Assembly (NCBI GenBank): GCA_035582835.1
Contig: JAYKAV010002353.1
Span: forward strand, 497,531 to 561,530
Length of the DNA: 64,000 nucleotides
Direction of reading: 5' to 3'
DNA from: Phoebastria nigripes
Taxonomy: Eukaryota; Chordata; Aves; Procellariiformes; Diomedeidae
Below, one piece after another: positions 1 through 15,091 of this stretch. A program made the translations under genes and the position numbers. Under the pieces are notes generated by a model that was not told the DNA's origin, did no database searches, and saw only the letters and a list, made by a program, of their open reading frames with translations. Numbering within the stretch: position 1 is the first letter of the stretch; every line of letters starts with the position of its first letter.

Positions 1-3000
1 ACCTATATTCTTTTGCCTCCAGCCATATTAGAGGAATATTAGAGTTCAAATGACCACCATCCCAAGGACAGTAGTTCTCAATTTCACTTGCTTTGGGCAT
101 ACACTGTGGTCTCATTAAAATCATGTTCTTAGCTAAATGAAAAAAATGCTTCCTTTTCAACACCTCTTTCAAAACACAGGAAACAGATGGCTCTCTCCAT
201 GCTTCATGACTGTTACCACTTGATGTGAAGCATCTTCAGCGTTTGAATTTGACACATGCAAGGGCACTGCTCTCTGCTTTAACATGTCTTCCATATCTTG
301 AAGATATTTAGGGATGCTACGAGACACCAGTTTTAAGCAGTTCTTTAGGATATGGTAGCCCTATAGTGTAGTCACTATAAGAAAAAAAAAATGTCCAATA
401 CTGTGAAAATACTGTGCCTCAGGCCAGTTATACATCTGTATTGCCTGGCTGCGCATTAATGAAAATTGAAGGTCAAAAAGGAAGAACCATCTCTGTTTCA
501 CCACTGTTAGTCAACTAACTATAGTTATGAGTAGTATGAATAGATCAGAGCACCATCCAGCTTCATGACCCCATTCTGCTAGCCAGAGCACAATCATGTA
601 GGAGGACCAGATTCTTCTCCAGGTAGCTCTAGAGAGCTCCATATAATTTAGCTTGCCTATCTAAAGTTCCCATTTATCTATTTTTGATGAATCATGTAAG
701 AGTGTAATTTAGTCTGAAACAAAAACTTTTAGAGAATTTGAAACAATCGATGTTGGACTCATGAGCCTAAGAAACCTCGCAGCTTTTTTTAGCTTTTGGA
801 TCTGCCATTTCTTTACTACCTACCCATGCTCCAAACTGTGGCTTACTAACCTTGGAGCTTCTTAATGAATGTGCGACATTCATTAAAAGATCTTGAGCAC
901 TGTAAATAATACTTCCTATACCTATATTTTCAGCAATGAAATTTGTTTTTCTAAAGATTACAGAGTAACATTTTAAAAAATGAAAGCTGCGTAGTAAAAT
1001 TTCCTCAGTTTTATGTTAATATAACATAGTAAAATTTCCCCAACTATTTTCAAGGAAGCTTATGCTACTGGCTTTCCACACTGAAGTCAACTAGAGCCTT
1101 AACGGTATCTTAAATGGTAACATTCTGCACCCTAAGTCAGAAAAAGAATTAGTATGGAAGTGACTCATAAATACAACACATAAATTAGAGATCCCCAGCA
1201 GCAACATGCTGTTACATAGCAAACCTTAGAAAAAAAGGCAGAACCTTTATAAGTCATCATTATGGTTTTGAGTTGCAGAAATGAAAAGCACTAAGCCTGT
1301 TTGGAACGCTTATTATTTATTTCTTTTCCTCCAGAGAATTTTCTTCCTCCATTGACTTCATGGACAACTGAAGGAAATACTAAAGGAAACAACTGTTTCA
1401 GCTATTGTGAAAAAAGGAATGGCAGCAGTATTACCATCTCTTTCTCCTTCAGCTATGTTTTAAAAGTAGAGTACATTAATAGCCAATTACGTAACTTTGA
1501 AGTCTAAATGTAGGCTGGTATCTGTGTCTGGGAGTCTTATTTCCACAATCCAACAATTTTGGGTATATTCCTTTCCCCACTGATTTTCAGCTTGTTAGCT
1601 TATGTTAAGCTGCCACTTCCTTCTCAGCTCCAGAAGGTTGTTGCTGTGAATCCCTCTCTCTGCTGTCTCCCTCTCCCTCTGTGTCATACGTGGAGTTCAG
1701 GCAGTGACCTTGGTGTGTTCATCTTCCTGAGCCAGGCATCATTTGTTTCTGGGTGTAGTCCTAAATGACTTGGCTGGTTGTCCCAGGAAACATTTGACTA
1801 AGCAGTAAATTGAAACCAGCTCCTAAACTGTCCTTCAAACTATTTTCCTAATGTCTACTTGCCTTTGCATAAAATACGCAGGCAGTTCACATTGCCACAT
1901 CAGCCTTTTTGCAAAGAAGTAACGGCTTGGGATGGTGGTGACTGCACATGCGTCAACTAGAGATACCATGTGTTCTCCTTTGAAACACATGTTTCTATTT
2001 GAAAGACTGTGCATTAGGTTGAGTACTGCAATGGCCCACCTAAACAAGTAATTGGTATCTGAAGCTTCCTGTAATTGGACATTCTACTGATAGTAAGGAT
2101 TGTAAGTGATGATATGGACAGTGCAATAAAACCTGATGAAAGGTAATGAAATCCTGCACTTTGTCTTAACAGATTTACTCGCTTACCTTCTTTTGATGTC
2201 TTCAACAAGACTAGAAGCTCAAGCTGCCCAGTCTACTGTTTGTAGGTTTTGATATCACCCAAACATGACATGCCTTTCAAACAGGCAGAAGAATACTGCC
2301 CCAACCCTAAAACATGGCACTGATATTGTGAAGTGGAGAAAANGCATTTTGGGATGATGCTTTCATAGCTTATTTTGAAGAATGCAATGGTTAAATAAAA
2401 GTGATTAAGAGGGGAGCAAGTAGTAAGGCAGCTCATTTCAAAGCAGTTTCTTTTACAGCCTGCAGTAGTGTCATCAACTTGTAATCTGCCTTCTAACTTC
2501 AATGTTTTTGTTGGGAGAAGGTGGAGAAGTGAAATTTAACTTTCTAATCTGATATATAATAAAGGAATAGCCCATCCTGGAAATGAACACTTTCCAGACT
2601 AAAGGTGCCCAAACAGTTTCTTGTTTCTCCCAGAAAACACACGTCTTCTCAGCTCTTTAATCCATTTCTGCTTTCCTGTATCGCCTTCATTTAAATCAAT
2701 GCAAAGAAAAAAAAATTCTCTTTGTATTATCTGATGGCTCTTAGGAAAGAAAAGTGCTCCTTTAGAAATCAGAGGGTTGAAGTGCTTTAATTTCAGCTCT
2801 CGTGATTAAGGATGTACAGTTTAAAAATTGAGGGTAAATGAGGCTGGCATTCTAGAAAAACTCAATACAGATCAACTCAGGTCCCATTATTTTCTTATTG
2901 CTATCCTAGAGAAGAACACTTGGATTACAAAAATAGCAAATCGTAGTGGAGGTTCGTTGCATATTACAGCAAAAATTAAGAGATAAGCTAAGAAAGAGAG

Positions 3001-6000
3001 GGCTTCTCGTCTCAGTCATGCCAGTGCTAGAGATGGAATTACTAAGGAGGATTTCATCTCACCACCTTTTTTAGCCCTCAATCATTTGATTTTGGTTCCT
3101 ATGACAGAGAACAGCTGTACAATGCCCACCTTAGCCCTACAATGTGACCTCATCCAGTTTTTAGCACACTCCCATCAACCTGTAAGGGAGATATCAGGAA
3201 AAGGAGTATCACTAGAAACCCAAGTTCTCTTTATTTGATGATAGATTTGATACTTAAGTGGACAAAACCCAAAAGAATTGCCAGATAACAAAAGTAACAA
3301 GTCAAACTGGACAGGATCTCTTTCTAGAAGCCTTCATTGCACTTCTCTCTCTCCCTGGACCATTTGGGGCATTAGGACCTTGCTTTAAGAAAATCAATTC
3401 CCTCAGGACTAAAAATCTGAGTATAGGTTACATGCCAGAAGTAGGAAAATTTTATTTACCCCATGTGAATTTTCAGTGACCCCTAACAGATGCATATGTT
3501 TTATGCATGTGTGTGTGTCTATATATCTGAATATTATGTACACACATATGGCAATATCTAATTAACATGAAGAAAAAAAAATCCTCTTTAGAAAAGATGT
3601 TAAGCCATATAAAGGTGCTATATATATATCAAGAGCCAAGTTAGAAAGGACTTTTGCCATTTAAATTGCCAAGTTAAATATGGCACAATTGAAGCGAACC
3701 TGTCCCTCCAGGCATGCATAAGCCTACACTTGGGAGCTCTTGAAAGCTGACTTAGCACCAGTTGTGTCTTATTTAACTTGGCCATTTAAAGGGCTAACCC
3801 TTTAGCAACTTGGCTTACACTGACCTTATCACACCTTTACATGACTGACCTTCCCCTCTCAACTTTCCCTCGTTTAGTGCACGCTGAATGTTTTTGATCA
3901 GATCTATGTTATTTTGGCCAATTAACGTGAAAGACAAAAACAAAACCTCTAAAGGACAGGTCTGTGAACATAAAATATAATTGGATGGAAATGGACCTGT
4001 TCACATTCTTTTTGCCTTAGCTCAACGTGCAAGTGTTAAGTGCTAGCCGCCTGGTTTTGCCTGTCGGCTATGCCACCCTACAAGGAGCTTTCCCCAAAGC
4101 CTGATAGTTGAACCTTCTGTGCTCTTGCACAGGGCTCATACGCCGCACTAAAAGAAGCAGTTTTCCCCTGCTTTGGGAGAGGGTCTGGGCTGGATGCAAT
4201 TATAATGGGAAGTGGAGAGGGCAGCTGGTGCCTTACTGAAGACTTCTGCTGTCATGTCAGGGCATACATGTGGCAGAGCCAGATGGTGCTGTTAAAGGTG
4301 CAAAGAGGTCCAGGTCTTGCTTCTTCTGATAAATCCATACCTGAAAGAGACTAAATTAGAGCATGGGTATCCTGTGGAAAGGTATCAGTGGTGACTACCA
4401 CAACGAAGAAAGAAGAATTTGGTAAAGAAAGGAATTTGTTTTAACATTAAAATGCTGTTGCTGTATAGGCCATTGGAAACTGAACTTCTTCAGATGTCAG
4501 ATCATGCATATTTAAAGACACTCCCAGGTAGACTCCTATCATTTGAGTCAGCAAAATCAGAATCAATGACAATGGAACCTGACAGAAATATTGTGTTGCA
4601 ATCTTTGTAGATTATTACCTATAATAATTAAACGCTTAGAAGTCATACTAATGACAGCAGTATAAAGGCTTAGACAGATTAGATAAAAAGGACACAAAAT
4701 GACTTCCCTGAGGTGCGTACATCATCACATTCATGGTCTCACNCCATCTTCTGATCTAGCATGAAATTCTAGTCTATGCAATAAAACCTATCCATTCAAG
4801 TGTGATGTGTGGATGGAGCTGCAGGGGGAGCAAAGGAAAAGGGGAAAAATATGGCCCGCAAGAGCACTGGGGTGGATAAAGATGGATTTATTGGTGGGAG
4901 AAGGGAATGAGTGTGTCACCCATCTTCTTGGTGGTAGCGGCTGCGTTACACACACAGTGCACAGCATCCTTTACGCTGCTCTGCCAGCACCTAGCCCTCC
5001 AATAACACAATTTGCACATGGATGAGTGGGAAAGAAATGTACAATAAGATCTGCTAGCCAGGAGATGCAATTTAGAATAAATTGAAGTGATGCTTCATAT
5101 TCCTGCCTTCTCTAAGCCTCTCATATTAATTTAGGCCTTGATTACATGTGACCTGTCCCGCTGTGAAACGTGCTGTGGGCCTAAGGTCTCAAGGGGTATC
5201 ACTGCTTCTTAAACATGTTTTTGTGGAATTTGTGCTAAAATTTTATTCGTTTTTTCCATNTAAAAGGTTTATAATAACTACTTACAGTTCAAAACATTAT
5301 TAAAATTAATGAGTAATATAATAGGAAAAAACACTTAATAATACTCTTGTAATTCATCTCTATCTCCTCTTATCCTCTTCTGTTTTCTTGCCTGAAATCA
5401 GATAAAGTATTTGTTGCCTGACAAGTTGTAAGAGTGTATAACCATCATCTGATTAACATCTGCCTTGAGTTCTAAAAAGAGGTGTTTTGTGAAGTTCTTA
5501 CAAAACATCAACCCAAATGTCACCATGCTTTATTACACATGTAATACATCACAGGCAGCGAGCAGAAGACGTGAGAATATTACTAGTGATGTAAGTCCCT
5601 GTAATAGAGGAAATTTATTTAATCAAACTGTCAGAGGTACCTAGCGGATGGCCGCAACACTGGACTGTGAGGTAGCACAAAAAGTCCAGCAGCTCCTTCC
5701 AATCTTACCCGGAGAAGGGAAAGAAATATTCCTCCTGTCACCAAATCTTTAGTCCTGAAAATGTGAACATGAGGTACCAAACAAGTAAATGAGATCAATA
5801 CCACCAGGAATTAACAATGTACAGTTCTACATCGTGTTTCTAGCTATTACCAACCTCCAATGATAAGGAGGTATGTGGAAAAAAAAATTGCAGAAGAAAT
5901 AATTTCTACAACTGTTATTAGATCAGTTGAAGATGAATTGCCAAGAAGCATAGAAAACATTGCACCTCTTGATCTAAGTAGAATCTACAAACCTAGTAAA

Positions 6001-9000
6001 TGCTGAAATGAGGATGTCTGCTGTGTAAACTTTTACACCTGAGNCTAGACTCATGTCTCTGGTCAGTGGGGAGAAATAGGGATCCCATTATTCTCAGCTT
6101 AAAGATGCGTATAATAGATCAGATAAACTATGTTGTAATAGTTGCCATTTCTTTCCCTTGACTAAAAAGGGGAGTCTAAGGAAAGTAGGCCAAATACAGA
6201 CCATTAAAGCTAGGAAAAGTAAATCGCAGCCTAAGTAAGCAGCCTGTAGCTTTTTCACAAGCGTAACAATGAAGATTTATTCTTGCCTCTGCCATGTGCC
6301 AGAGTATTGGAACATATTAATGAAATTGAAAACAGTTGCAGAGAAAATTCAGAAAATTGGAAAATACAAACAGAAATACTACTTGAAATTAACTGATTCT
6401 ACATTCTAATTTTCTGAGATGTAGTTATATTATAATAACATTAGTCAACATCATCTTCCCTCTTCCAGAGAGTCCTTTCTATAAGCCCTGCCCCCCAGTC
6501 CAAAAAAACATGAGCATTTTTAGGGAATCACTATGCACAAATTAGTCTTCAAAAAAAATAATGTCTGAAACTTTTCTTATCAGTTTAGTATATTATAAAT
6601 AAGCTCTGGTTGGGTCTGTGAAAATGCAGATGAAGATACAGGCTGGCGACACCCTTTAATAGAACCCTTTACTGAAGCCACAGCAGTGAGAAGCGTGACC
6701 CTGGAGTCCTTTCTGCCATAAGAGACTGACAGCCCATACACCAAACTGCGTGAAACAGGCTTTATTGTGGGATGGAATAAAAGAACATTTACAGCAGTGG
6801 AAAAATGACACAAAATCCAACTGACTGAAGTAGCAGAGGGAATACAGTAAACACAGTGTTTGGGAAAAATACACTGAATTTTGTGCAAATGAGCTCTTTC
6901 TTTTCAAGATTGCCCAAGAATTTATTCACTCTCTAATACCGAACATTGCTTTCCGCCTTTGAAGTGCTGTGGCAGGTGAAGGTGACTTGCACAGCTCTCT
7001 GAGAAGTGACAAGAGAATGATGAGAAGGCTGGATGGTCACATGCTGCGAGGATGTAGAGCTATGCAGAGGACGGGGGAGGTATCCCTTATCTGGACAGGA
7101 CCTGCCTTTATAATAGTTTTGACTCTGCGGTTGCAGCACATCACAGAGGGCAGCTCCCACCTGCGAGCTGAGCAGGAGAGGACTCAGCAGCTGTGGCCGC
7201 ATGGTGGGGTGGGGGGTGGTGGTCCCACTGGGCAACGCTGGTGGAGGGGCTTTCCTTCTTCCCTGCTATACGTGTGCCAGCCACCGAGCTGCCATTTTAA
7301 TGACTGGGTGTAAGCCAGAAACCTGGGCTTCAGGTTTGAAATAGAAATGTTTAAGTGCACAGACAGGTATTTAGGACCTGCCCACTGCGTTTCAGAGGGG
7401 AAAAATGTTAGCAGTGTGAGCGTGAACTGTGATGTGTTAAGGGGTCTGAAAACTGGCCCTGCACCAACTTATTTAATACTATATAGTCAGGCTGTGGTCC
7501 TGTTTTCAGCTAAGCCCAAGGAAGTGGTGTCTCCCACAAGAAGAACGAGGAGGACCTTTCCCAGTGCCCGGGACGTAGCCGCTTTGCAGGACTCTTGGCT
7601 GTGTGGGATGAGCATCCCACAGGCTCTGCGAACGAGCAGGGTGACGTCTCGCAGTGTGTGCAAAGGCAGTGATTGAGGGCATTTTTGTCCAAATCAACCA
7701 ATGGGCCAAGGCAGACTGGCCAAGGACATGCCCAGGAGGCTAGCAACACACTGAATATTTGTTTTATCTTGGTCTCTGTGTTGGTCTTTTCATTGAGTTG
7801 GGTAAATAAAGACCCTTTAATAGAAGTACATGCAGCTTGACAGTATGCCATCAGTGTACCCTAAATCTATGTTGTTCAGAGCTAAAAATTAAACTAATTA
7901 AGGTCTGGTTTTATACTCCACCTTGGTATCTCATATCTCTGATGTCAGTTTTCAAGAACAAGATATGCAAAGAAGCAATAACTTTTTCACACTTTTTGCG
8001 GTAGATAATATTTATGGTCTTCTGTTCTTTTTATTTGAACATGCTATGCTGGCATGTGCTGCTGTGCAGTGAAACTGTCTGATCTTAGGGACTGATTATG
8101 CAAAATGAAACTCTGGAGCTCAACTCTCCTGCTCCCATCATATGTCACGTTAAATGCTGATATTTTCACATTTCTGTGTAAATATTTCACATGATTTCAG
8201 ATGTTTAGCTTCAGGACATAGAGTGAAAAATAAGAGACAAGACAAAATAATTTAGGGTAGTTGGGAGGAAGGAAGAACAAATGCGGGGATGGGAATGGAT
8301 GGGAATTTTTTTTTTCAGTTGAAATAGTAAGTGACGGATCTGAGATGACCTGTGAGTTTAAGTCCACAGTTCCCTGGGTTTTTTAAGACTATTGAGTTCA
8401 TTCCATTTGGTGGTATAGGATGGGGCATGGAATTCACCCCACAATTTCTGCAGCCAAAACCTATTGTTGTTCTGAAAAGAAAGTAAGTTTTTATTACAGT
8501 GCTTCAAGAGATGGAGTACTCACTATCATCCAGGCCAATATTTCAAGGGATCGATTAAAATCAATATAAACTACAATAAAGGATTTCAGTTATTGGTGTT
8601 AAGATCTAAAATTAGTCTAAAATCTGAATTCACAAATTCCAATCATCTATGCAGAACCTTTCTCCACACAAAAGTAAGATCTACCTGCATGGGTTCAATA
8701 TCAGAGTTAAGGATGAAAGAGAGAATCAATTTGCGCAGGCTACTACTTAAGAGCATGGTAAAATGGTGTTAAAATGTTTTATATTTGCTTAGGCTGCTTT
8801 CTAAGCTTTGCCCTAAGAATACATAGATTATATTTGCAGCAATTACAGTACACCACTACTTAATGACACAATGATGGTGGAGAACAATACTATTTAGCTA
8901 TTTTGACAAGTCGATTTCTGTGGAAGCTCAGTCTGGCCTAAATTCAGTGAAACAGTGCANTACATGAGACTGTTTAATGTATATCTCACTTTTTCTGACT

Positions 9001-10158
9001 CAAACTAACCAATCAAATTAATGCAGGCTGAGAAGATAGGGCCTGTACTGCAGCCAGTAAAACTAAAGTCTGCTTGAAAGTTACAGAGCAAACCTGACTG
9101 AAATGTTTGTTTAAAAGAACAAAATTAGGCAAATCTTTGTATATTTACCAGGGTACAGGTTGAAGGGGAAAATAAATTATTTTCTTTTGATTCTTTGCAG
9201 TTTAGTAGTTGTCCATTGCTCACTTGCTAATCCAAAGTGCATATCTTTTAGTTGAACTCCTGTCTCATATCTCCTGAAATTTATCTGATAAGAAAAGCCA
9301 TTTTTATCTTTCAAGTTGTAAAGATGAGACTCACTGGTAAAAGTGTATGGCACACCCTATTTGATTCAGCAGGTAGTTAAGGACAGCAGGAACATTATAC
9401 TTTGTGTTCAGATGGGGAATCTTGGAGCTGTTACTTAGTCAACTATTTTGACCTCTAAATTTTGAAGGTACATTTTCAGAAAGAAAAAGAGGAATATTGA
9501 AAACTGTTCCTTCTTTGGCAGTTCTTGATGTCAATAAGAAAGGCACCACAAACTTTTTCTCCAAAAACTGTTCCTACTAGTAATTCCGATCCCTCTTCTC
9601 AGTTTTATTTCAGAGCTCTTCTCGGTTGGATTGCAGTCCTGCAATTGACATTTCTGTTTTTCCTTGTGTTATACCCACTTCTGTTTCTATCTGCTCAGGG
9701 TCTTGCTCCAGTCAATAATTAATGTAGCTGCTCAGCTTTTACCCACCCTTCTTCTATCTGTCTTCCTCGTTTCTTTTCTTTCCTTATAGTGCAAATACCT
9801 ACTCTTGCATTCACATGCGTATTCCTGGAATAGATGAAACCTTTTTTTTCTGGCTTTCTGCNAGTGATCCAGCCAATCTGCATGTAGTAGGAGAGAGGAG
9901 CTCTCCTGTGAGAAGCCTGCACCTCCCTGGCTGTGTCTAGACTTATCATCTGTTGTTAAGTGTCATGCGATACGTGGCTTTATCTACCAAACGCTGACAA
10001 AGGGCTGGTGTGCACAATGGTGCCTTTCTGGATGCAGGGCTTACCTCCTGCAGAAACCAGAGCAAGCGCTGTCCGTGATGGGACTAGCACATGCTCAGGC
10101 ACATCTCAGCCTGAGGCAGCCGGAGAGCATCTACACAGCCGGAAGGAAGATTGCCTCG

Positions 10159-10174
10159 TTATATATATATATAC
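10159..10174. repeat. (TA)n run
   Basis: A short TATATATATATATA run. Confidence 0.8.
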
Positions 10175-13100
10175 TGCTAAAGGAAAGAGGACCAGGGCCT
10201 GATTCATGCCCACGCTGCTAGGGGCTGGCCTCTGCCATTACTGATGGGTACCGCAGAAACAAATAGCAGCACAGATGAACTGCAACCCTGTGCTCAGACA
10301 TGCTTCCTGGCCCCCTTGTCATTTAGCAGCATACCCTGTGCACAGGGTAACTTCCACCGACAAACTGGAGCATGTAAGGAGCTGAAGTGTCAGGGCTGAC
10401 GCTGGTTGTTGCTGACACACACCACTCTGGGATGCAGCTGTCTTGGTCACTCTTTGCCTGTGTGACCCTCTCCTTCAATCCACCAGCTGAGCTGTGCTCA
10501 TGATTACCTTGCCTCTGGCCAAAGAGCTTCTCCCTTGGGCAGCCCCAGGGGCAGGGGATGGTGTCTGTTCTGTCTGTTAGGTGTCTTGCAGTCCTGTGAT
10601 ACTGCACCATTGGTATCAAAGTGCTCTTCTAAGGGGATGAAACACATGCCTCCATATTGAATTTTGTGATTAAAGTCAAAATCCACGTATTCTGCTGGCT
10701 CAGTTCAGTTATTTTGGTGGGGAGTCTGGAAGCAGTACTCTACTCTATNGTGCTATGTATGCTCCCCCTGATGTCTACACACTATTCTCTGTGCTCTTGG
10801 ATCATTTTTCTTTCAACCTTTGACAGAAAAGCAGGAATGTAAGCAGTTGTATTACCTCCAGGGAAAGTCATGCTGTTTGCAGGACAGGACTTTTGCTTTT
10901 GAGAACGGCCAGTCTGTCAAAGATGTGACACGGTGGAAGCTAGTCAAGAGCAGAACTACAAGGACAACTTGGTGCACAGGCTGTGTGCTAAGGATGCTGA
11001 GATATGCTGAGCACAAGTGTAGTAAAAAGAATTAAGTGATTGAGCTTTCTTTAGGGAATTGGGAAATGTGATTTAAATCTCCTTAGATAGAAGAGAAAAT
11101 TGAACTCTNTGCCCCCCCCCGCCCCTGCAGCAAAGGTGATTTGGTTAATGTACACTGAGAGGGAGAGGACAAGGGAATAGAAAATGGGTCATCAACAACA
11201 GCTGCATATAAAAAAAGCAGCAGAAACCCTCTGTTGCTCTAGGACTCGAGTAGGTTTGCTCANAACATGACCGTTAGACTGAGCCCCTGAGGAGAAGCTG
11301 GTGAGGGAACTCCTTATTTCTAGAGCCTGTCTGGGCTTTGGGGTAAACTTGTTTCTAACCTGAATGGTGTTATAAGGCACTTTCAGAATCTGCATGCATG
11401 TGTTACTTAAACCGTCTGAGGAACTCCTAGATAAAACTGTAAGGCGTCTCTGGAGTTCAGGCACCTTTGCTGAATAGTTTAGCATTAAGTACAAAAACCA
11501 GTTTTGCGCATTTGCAAAGGTGTTTATGGCTCTGACTGAGTAGCCTCGCAGCACTAATCCTCCTCCTCCTATCCTGTCAAGATGTCCTTTCTTATCAAGT
11601 AGAAAAAGCAGAAGTGACTCTGTATTACTGTATACATTTGAGTCACAGATTTTTGAAAAGGGTGCCTAACGGTAGCAAATCACCTCTGAACCCGGCCCTG
11701 TAGGTCTCTGCAGTTAAACACAAATAACTCATGCAATANAATTAGCCTTCATAACATAGTAAAAAGTAGAAATTCTCCTTTGAAAACTTAATCCCAGGGA
11801 TCACTTTCATTCCCTCTCATAGCATTAACTTATTTAACAATAAAAATATATAACGTTCAAAGTGCAGTATAAATGCTACCAAGATCAAATTGTAAAAAAA
11901 AAAGAACATTACATCAAAGATATAGTATTCTTTTGGGATGAACATGCTCATTTTTTTTGTATAAATGGAGGCTCTTTTCCACGGAAGTAGAAATGCTCTA
12001 ACTGAAGTATCTACTTCGTTAAAGCTTAATATATCATTAACAGCATGAGTCAGAGTTGCCATAGGTGTACAAGGAAACAATAGGGGAAAATACATGGTCT
12101 TTAGCCTGAATTCTCTGGTCCCACTAAAGCCAGACAGTTTTGAGTGTTTAAAGAAAAAAATGGGTTTGGGCATGTACGGTTACATCTATACCAGTAAATA
12201 AGCCAAGAGGAGGGCATGGGCTTGAGGACTGTCTCATGACTCTTTGCACCCTTCCTGGCACAGCTTCAGCTCTTGTGACCTGGCACTCTCGAGTGGCGCC
12301 GGGCGAGGGCTGATGAGGGGGACTATTTCCAGAAGGGAGCCTGAAACGTGTCCCTTCTGCTCGTGGTGAAAGAGAGCTGAGCTTTGTGCATGTGAGACGG
12401 ACAATGCCACTTGGCTTTGGCATCAGACACTGCTCCCTGGTTTATTTTATTTATTAGCAAAGGCATAGCCTAAGCTTGCATCTCTGCTGTCATGTTAGCT
12501 TGGACTTGTGCCTAAGCCCAGCCTATTCTCTTGTCCACACAAGTCTAAGTGGTGGCTTGTGGTCTGGCTCTGGTCTGGAGGGAACCAAGCGGAGAAAAGT
12601 AAGCACAGAGAGTGGGACTGGCTCATCCTCCTGCTCTGCCCTCATGGATGGTATGAGCACAGCTGGTGCAGTGCAGCTGGCTGGAGAACAAGGGGTGAAA
12701 TGATGCTGTCTGCTCACCACTGCTTGACCCCAGCTTCCTCTCCTAGCCATCCCTGACTCCTCACCACCCAACTCATGCAGTTGAACCTCCTACACNTTTA
12801 GTAGTGCTGCAGTGTTTCTGGGTAGGTGCCTGCAAAGACCTCGAGGATTTGCTATCTCTGAGTGAATGAGTTGCAATGACTAGTCTGACCATATTCCAGT
12901 GATGTTCCAAATACCATAAGAGATTTTGGTGCTGTAAACAGCNCAGCTGTTTTATGTTTTCTGACTGTGGGAGGTTTTTATCTTGTGTACCAAATGGTTT
13001 CTGTGGAAAAATTATGAAAAACACAACAGAATGGGTGAAGTGGTACAGAACAGAAAGAAAGTAATCAATGTGATGACTGGTCCCTCTATGGACAGCTAAG

Positions 13101-14039
13101 TATGTCTTCATAAAATAATTCTCTCTGAATTTTCTCCTGTCTCCCTTATCACTACATTGTTCATTTCAGTATATACTGTTCTGTCCTTCCACTCAGATGT
13201 TATTTCCCTTTCAATAGGCAAAATATTTGAAAGCAGCTTGTGTTTTTCCTTAGATTTAATGACTACTGGAAATGACTGCACAGACAGACACAAGAACCTC
13301 AGAGTTCCAGTTAGCTTGGCAATGACAGAAGCAGGTGCTTAAGGAAAGGGTGTANGAGACATGGGCACATATCTCTGCAGCTTCCAGCAAACAACTATTA
13401 AAGGACTTTCTGAGCCAAAAGTTGTACCTTGAGCATCATATTAAATTGCCAGCAATGAATTTATGGTCCATGAATTAGTCTTTTTTTCACCTCTTTCTTA
13501 AGCCCACTTTTTCAATATTCTGCATTTATTTTATCCATTTTTTTTCAAACGATCATTGGATATCTTAAATCTGAAATATGTGTTCATCTATGTAAGCTGT
13601 ATGTGTTGTNCTGTTTCCTCAGTAGGTGTACTTTTATGGAAAATTGGTCCATATCAGCTGTGGGTTATTTTATTAGTTCAGGGTATATTTTTAAAGAAAG
13701 ATCCTTACGTGGAAAGAATTTGTGTTCTACCTACAGCAGATTTACTACTGACATTAGAAACACATCACCAGCACAACCTGTAACCCTGACATTTTCATTA
13801 ATCCCTTGCAGTTAATTCCACTTGTGGGGAATTAATTGTACCATCAAATTATTTAAACAGGGCCTTACCATCTCAATATGACCTCCTTACATCTATTTTG
13901 AATTCAGATGGGGGAAAGTGGCTTTTAAAAACTGTGATGAAATCTCCCAAATGAGTAATGCATAAACCCATTGCAGAAGAAGGAGACAGAAGGTCTGCAG
14001 TCATATTTAAAAGAATGCATCAGATTACCTTAATGATAT

Positions 14040-14065
14040 CTGATCAGCATATCTAATCAGCATAT
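14040..14065. repeat. 13-bp tandem duplication
   Basis: CTGATCAGCATAT is followed directly by CTAATCAGCATAT, two units with one mismatch. Confidence 0.85.
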
Positions 14066-14518
14066 CTGAAGCAATTAAGTTACATCTATAAAATATGAAG
14101 CAATGTTAAATTTGTGTGAGATGGAAACACTGGGTGTGTAATTGCTAATATTTCTCGTGGTCAGGAACAATTGCAGTGAATGAGAAACTGTGTACGAGCT
14201 TTGTGTGCTCTAAGGAAAAACAACTAGATTCTGTTTGCCTGGAACAGAAATTATTCCTTTTCATAACAATATCTAAGATATGTAGTAACCAGGGGATATA
14301 CCACTTAAAGGAACTGATCAACTCCCTGTTGTGATCAATAAGAGTTTTCTTCAGCGTTGAGGTTTCTTTTCCCTTTCTTTGGAGTTTTAAAGTATTTGCT
14401 GTGATTGCCAAAGATTTCTCAACTGGTGGGTTATTAGAAAGTCAAAAGTCCAGTCCTTGTGGCTGAATCCCCAAATAATTGAAGTCCAAAAGATGAAGAT
14501 CTTTATTTCAACTTATTA

Positions 14519-14523
14519 TTTCT
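14519..14523. repeat. Target-site duplication TTTCT, left copy
   Basis: This is the pentamer directly before the LTR start TGTCATGG. It is identical to the pentamer directly after the LTR end. Confidence 0.85.
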
Positions 14524-15091
14524 TGTCATGGTTTAACCCTGGCAGCACCTACACACCATGCAGCNGCTTGCTCACCCCTCCACTCCGGTGGGATGGGGNA
14601 GAGANTCGGGAGGGCACGAGTAGGAAAACTCGTGGGTTGAGATAAAAACAGTTTAATAATTGAAATAAAACAAAGTAGAACAGTAATAGTAACAGTGATA
14701 ACAACAACAACAACAACAATATACAAAGCAGGCAATGCACAATGCAATTGCTCACCACCCACCAAAACCGACACGTGCCTGATACGAGAGCCCGTTNCTG
14801 GGACCCAAAGCCCCCCCACGCCCTTAGTTTTTATACTGAGCATGANGTTACATGGTATGGAATACCCCATTGGCCAGCTGGGTCAACCACCCCGGCTATG
14901 CTCCCCCCGCCAGCTTCCCATGCACCTGGCAGGGCATGGGAGGCCAAAAAGTGCCCGGTGCAAGTACCACCCAGCAGCACCCAAAACATCAAGGGGCCAT
15001 CAATGCTCCTATTATACCAAACCCAAAACACAGCACACCCTCCCCAGCTACTGGGAAGAAAGTTAACTCTGTCCCAGCCGGAACCAGGACA
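14524..15091 (-). mobile_element. Solo LTR of an avian endogenous retrovirus, probably ERVL-like, 568 bp
   Basis: The element runs from TGTCATGG... to ...CCAGGACA, i.e. TG...CA ends, and is flanked on both sides by the identical pentamer TTTCT (14519-14523 and 15092-15096), a target-site duplication. A 5-bp duplication is typical of ERVL-type elements (established). Transcription sense is minus: a TATAAAAA box (14835-14828), a degenerate CRE (TGANGTTA at 14843-14850, plus strand) upstream of it, and ATTAAA (14657-14652) as a likely polyadenylation signal. The text is a type I recognise from many bird genomes, recalled without a database check. There is no internal region or gag/pol/env, so it arose by LTR-LTR recombination. 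The open frames inside it are not genes. Confidence 0.88.
14828..14850 (-). promoter_or_regulatory. LTR core promoter (TATA box and degenerate CRE)
   Basis: On the minus strand TATAAAAA at 14835-14828 is preceded by a TGACGTCA-like palindrome at 14850-14843 with one mismatch and one undetermined base. The spacing of CRE then TATA is what I recall for intact copies of this LTR type. Whether it is active is unknown. Confidence 0.5.

Larger units (their letters stand above)
1..14518. other. Intergenic DNA downstream of SLC10A2, no supported gene
   Basis: About 14.5 kb of mostly AT-rich unique-looking DNA. Slightly GC-richer segments lie near 6950-7700, 10000-10620 and 12230-12780. All open frames are about 120 codons or shorter, often overlapping on both strands, and none has family motifs I recognise. 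No tRNA, rRNA or clear mobile element was seen. Confidence 0.7.

Noticed and set aside
6580..7851. Cluster of 67-114-codon frames on both strands
   Set aside because: Frames overlap heavily on opposite strands in a GC-richer segment, with no known motifs.
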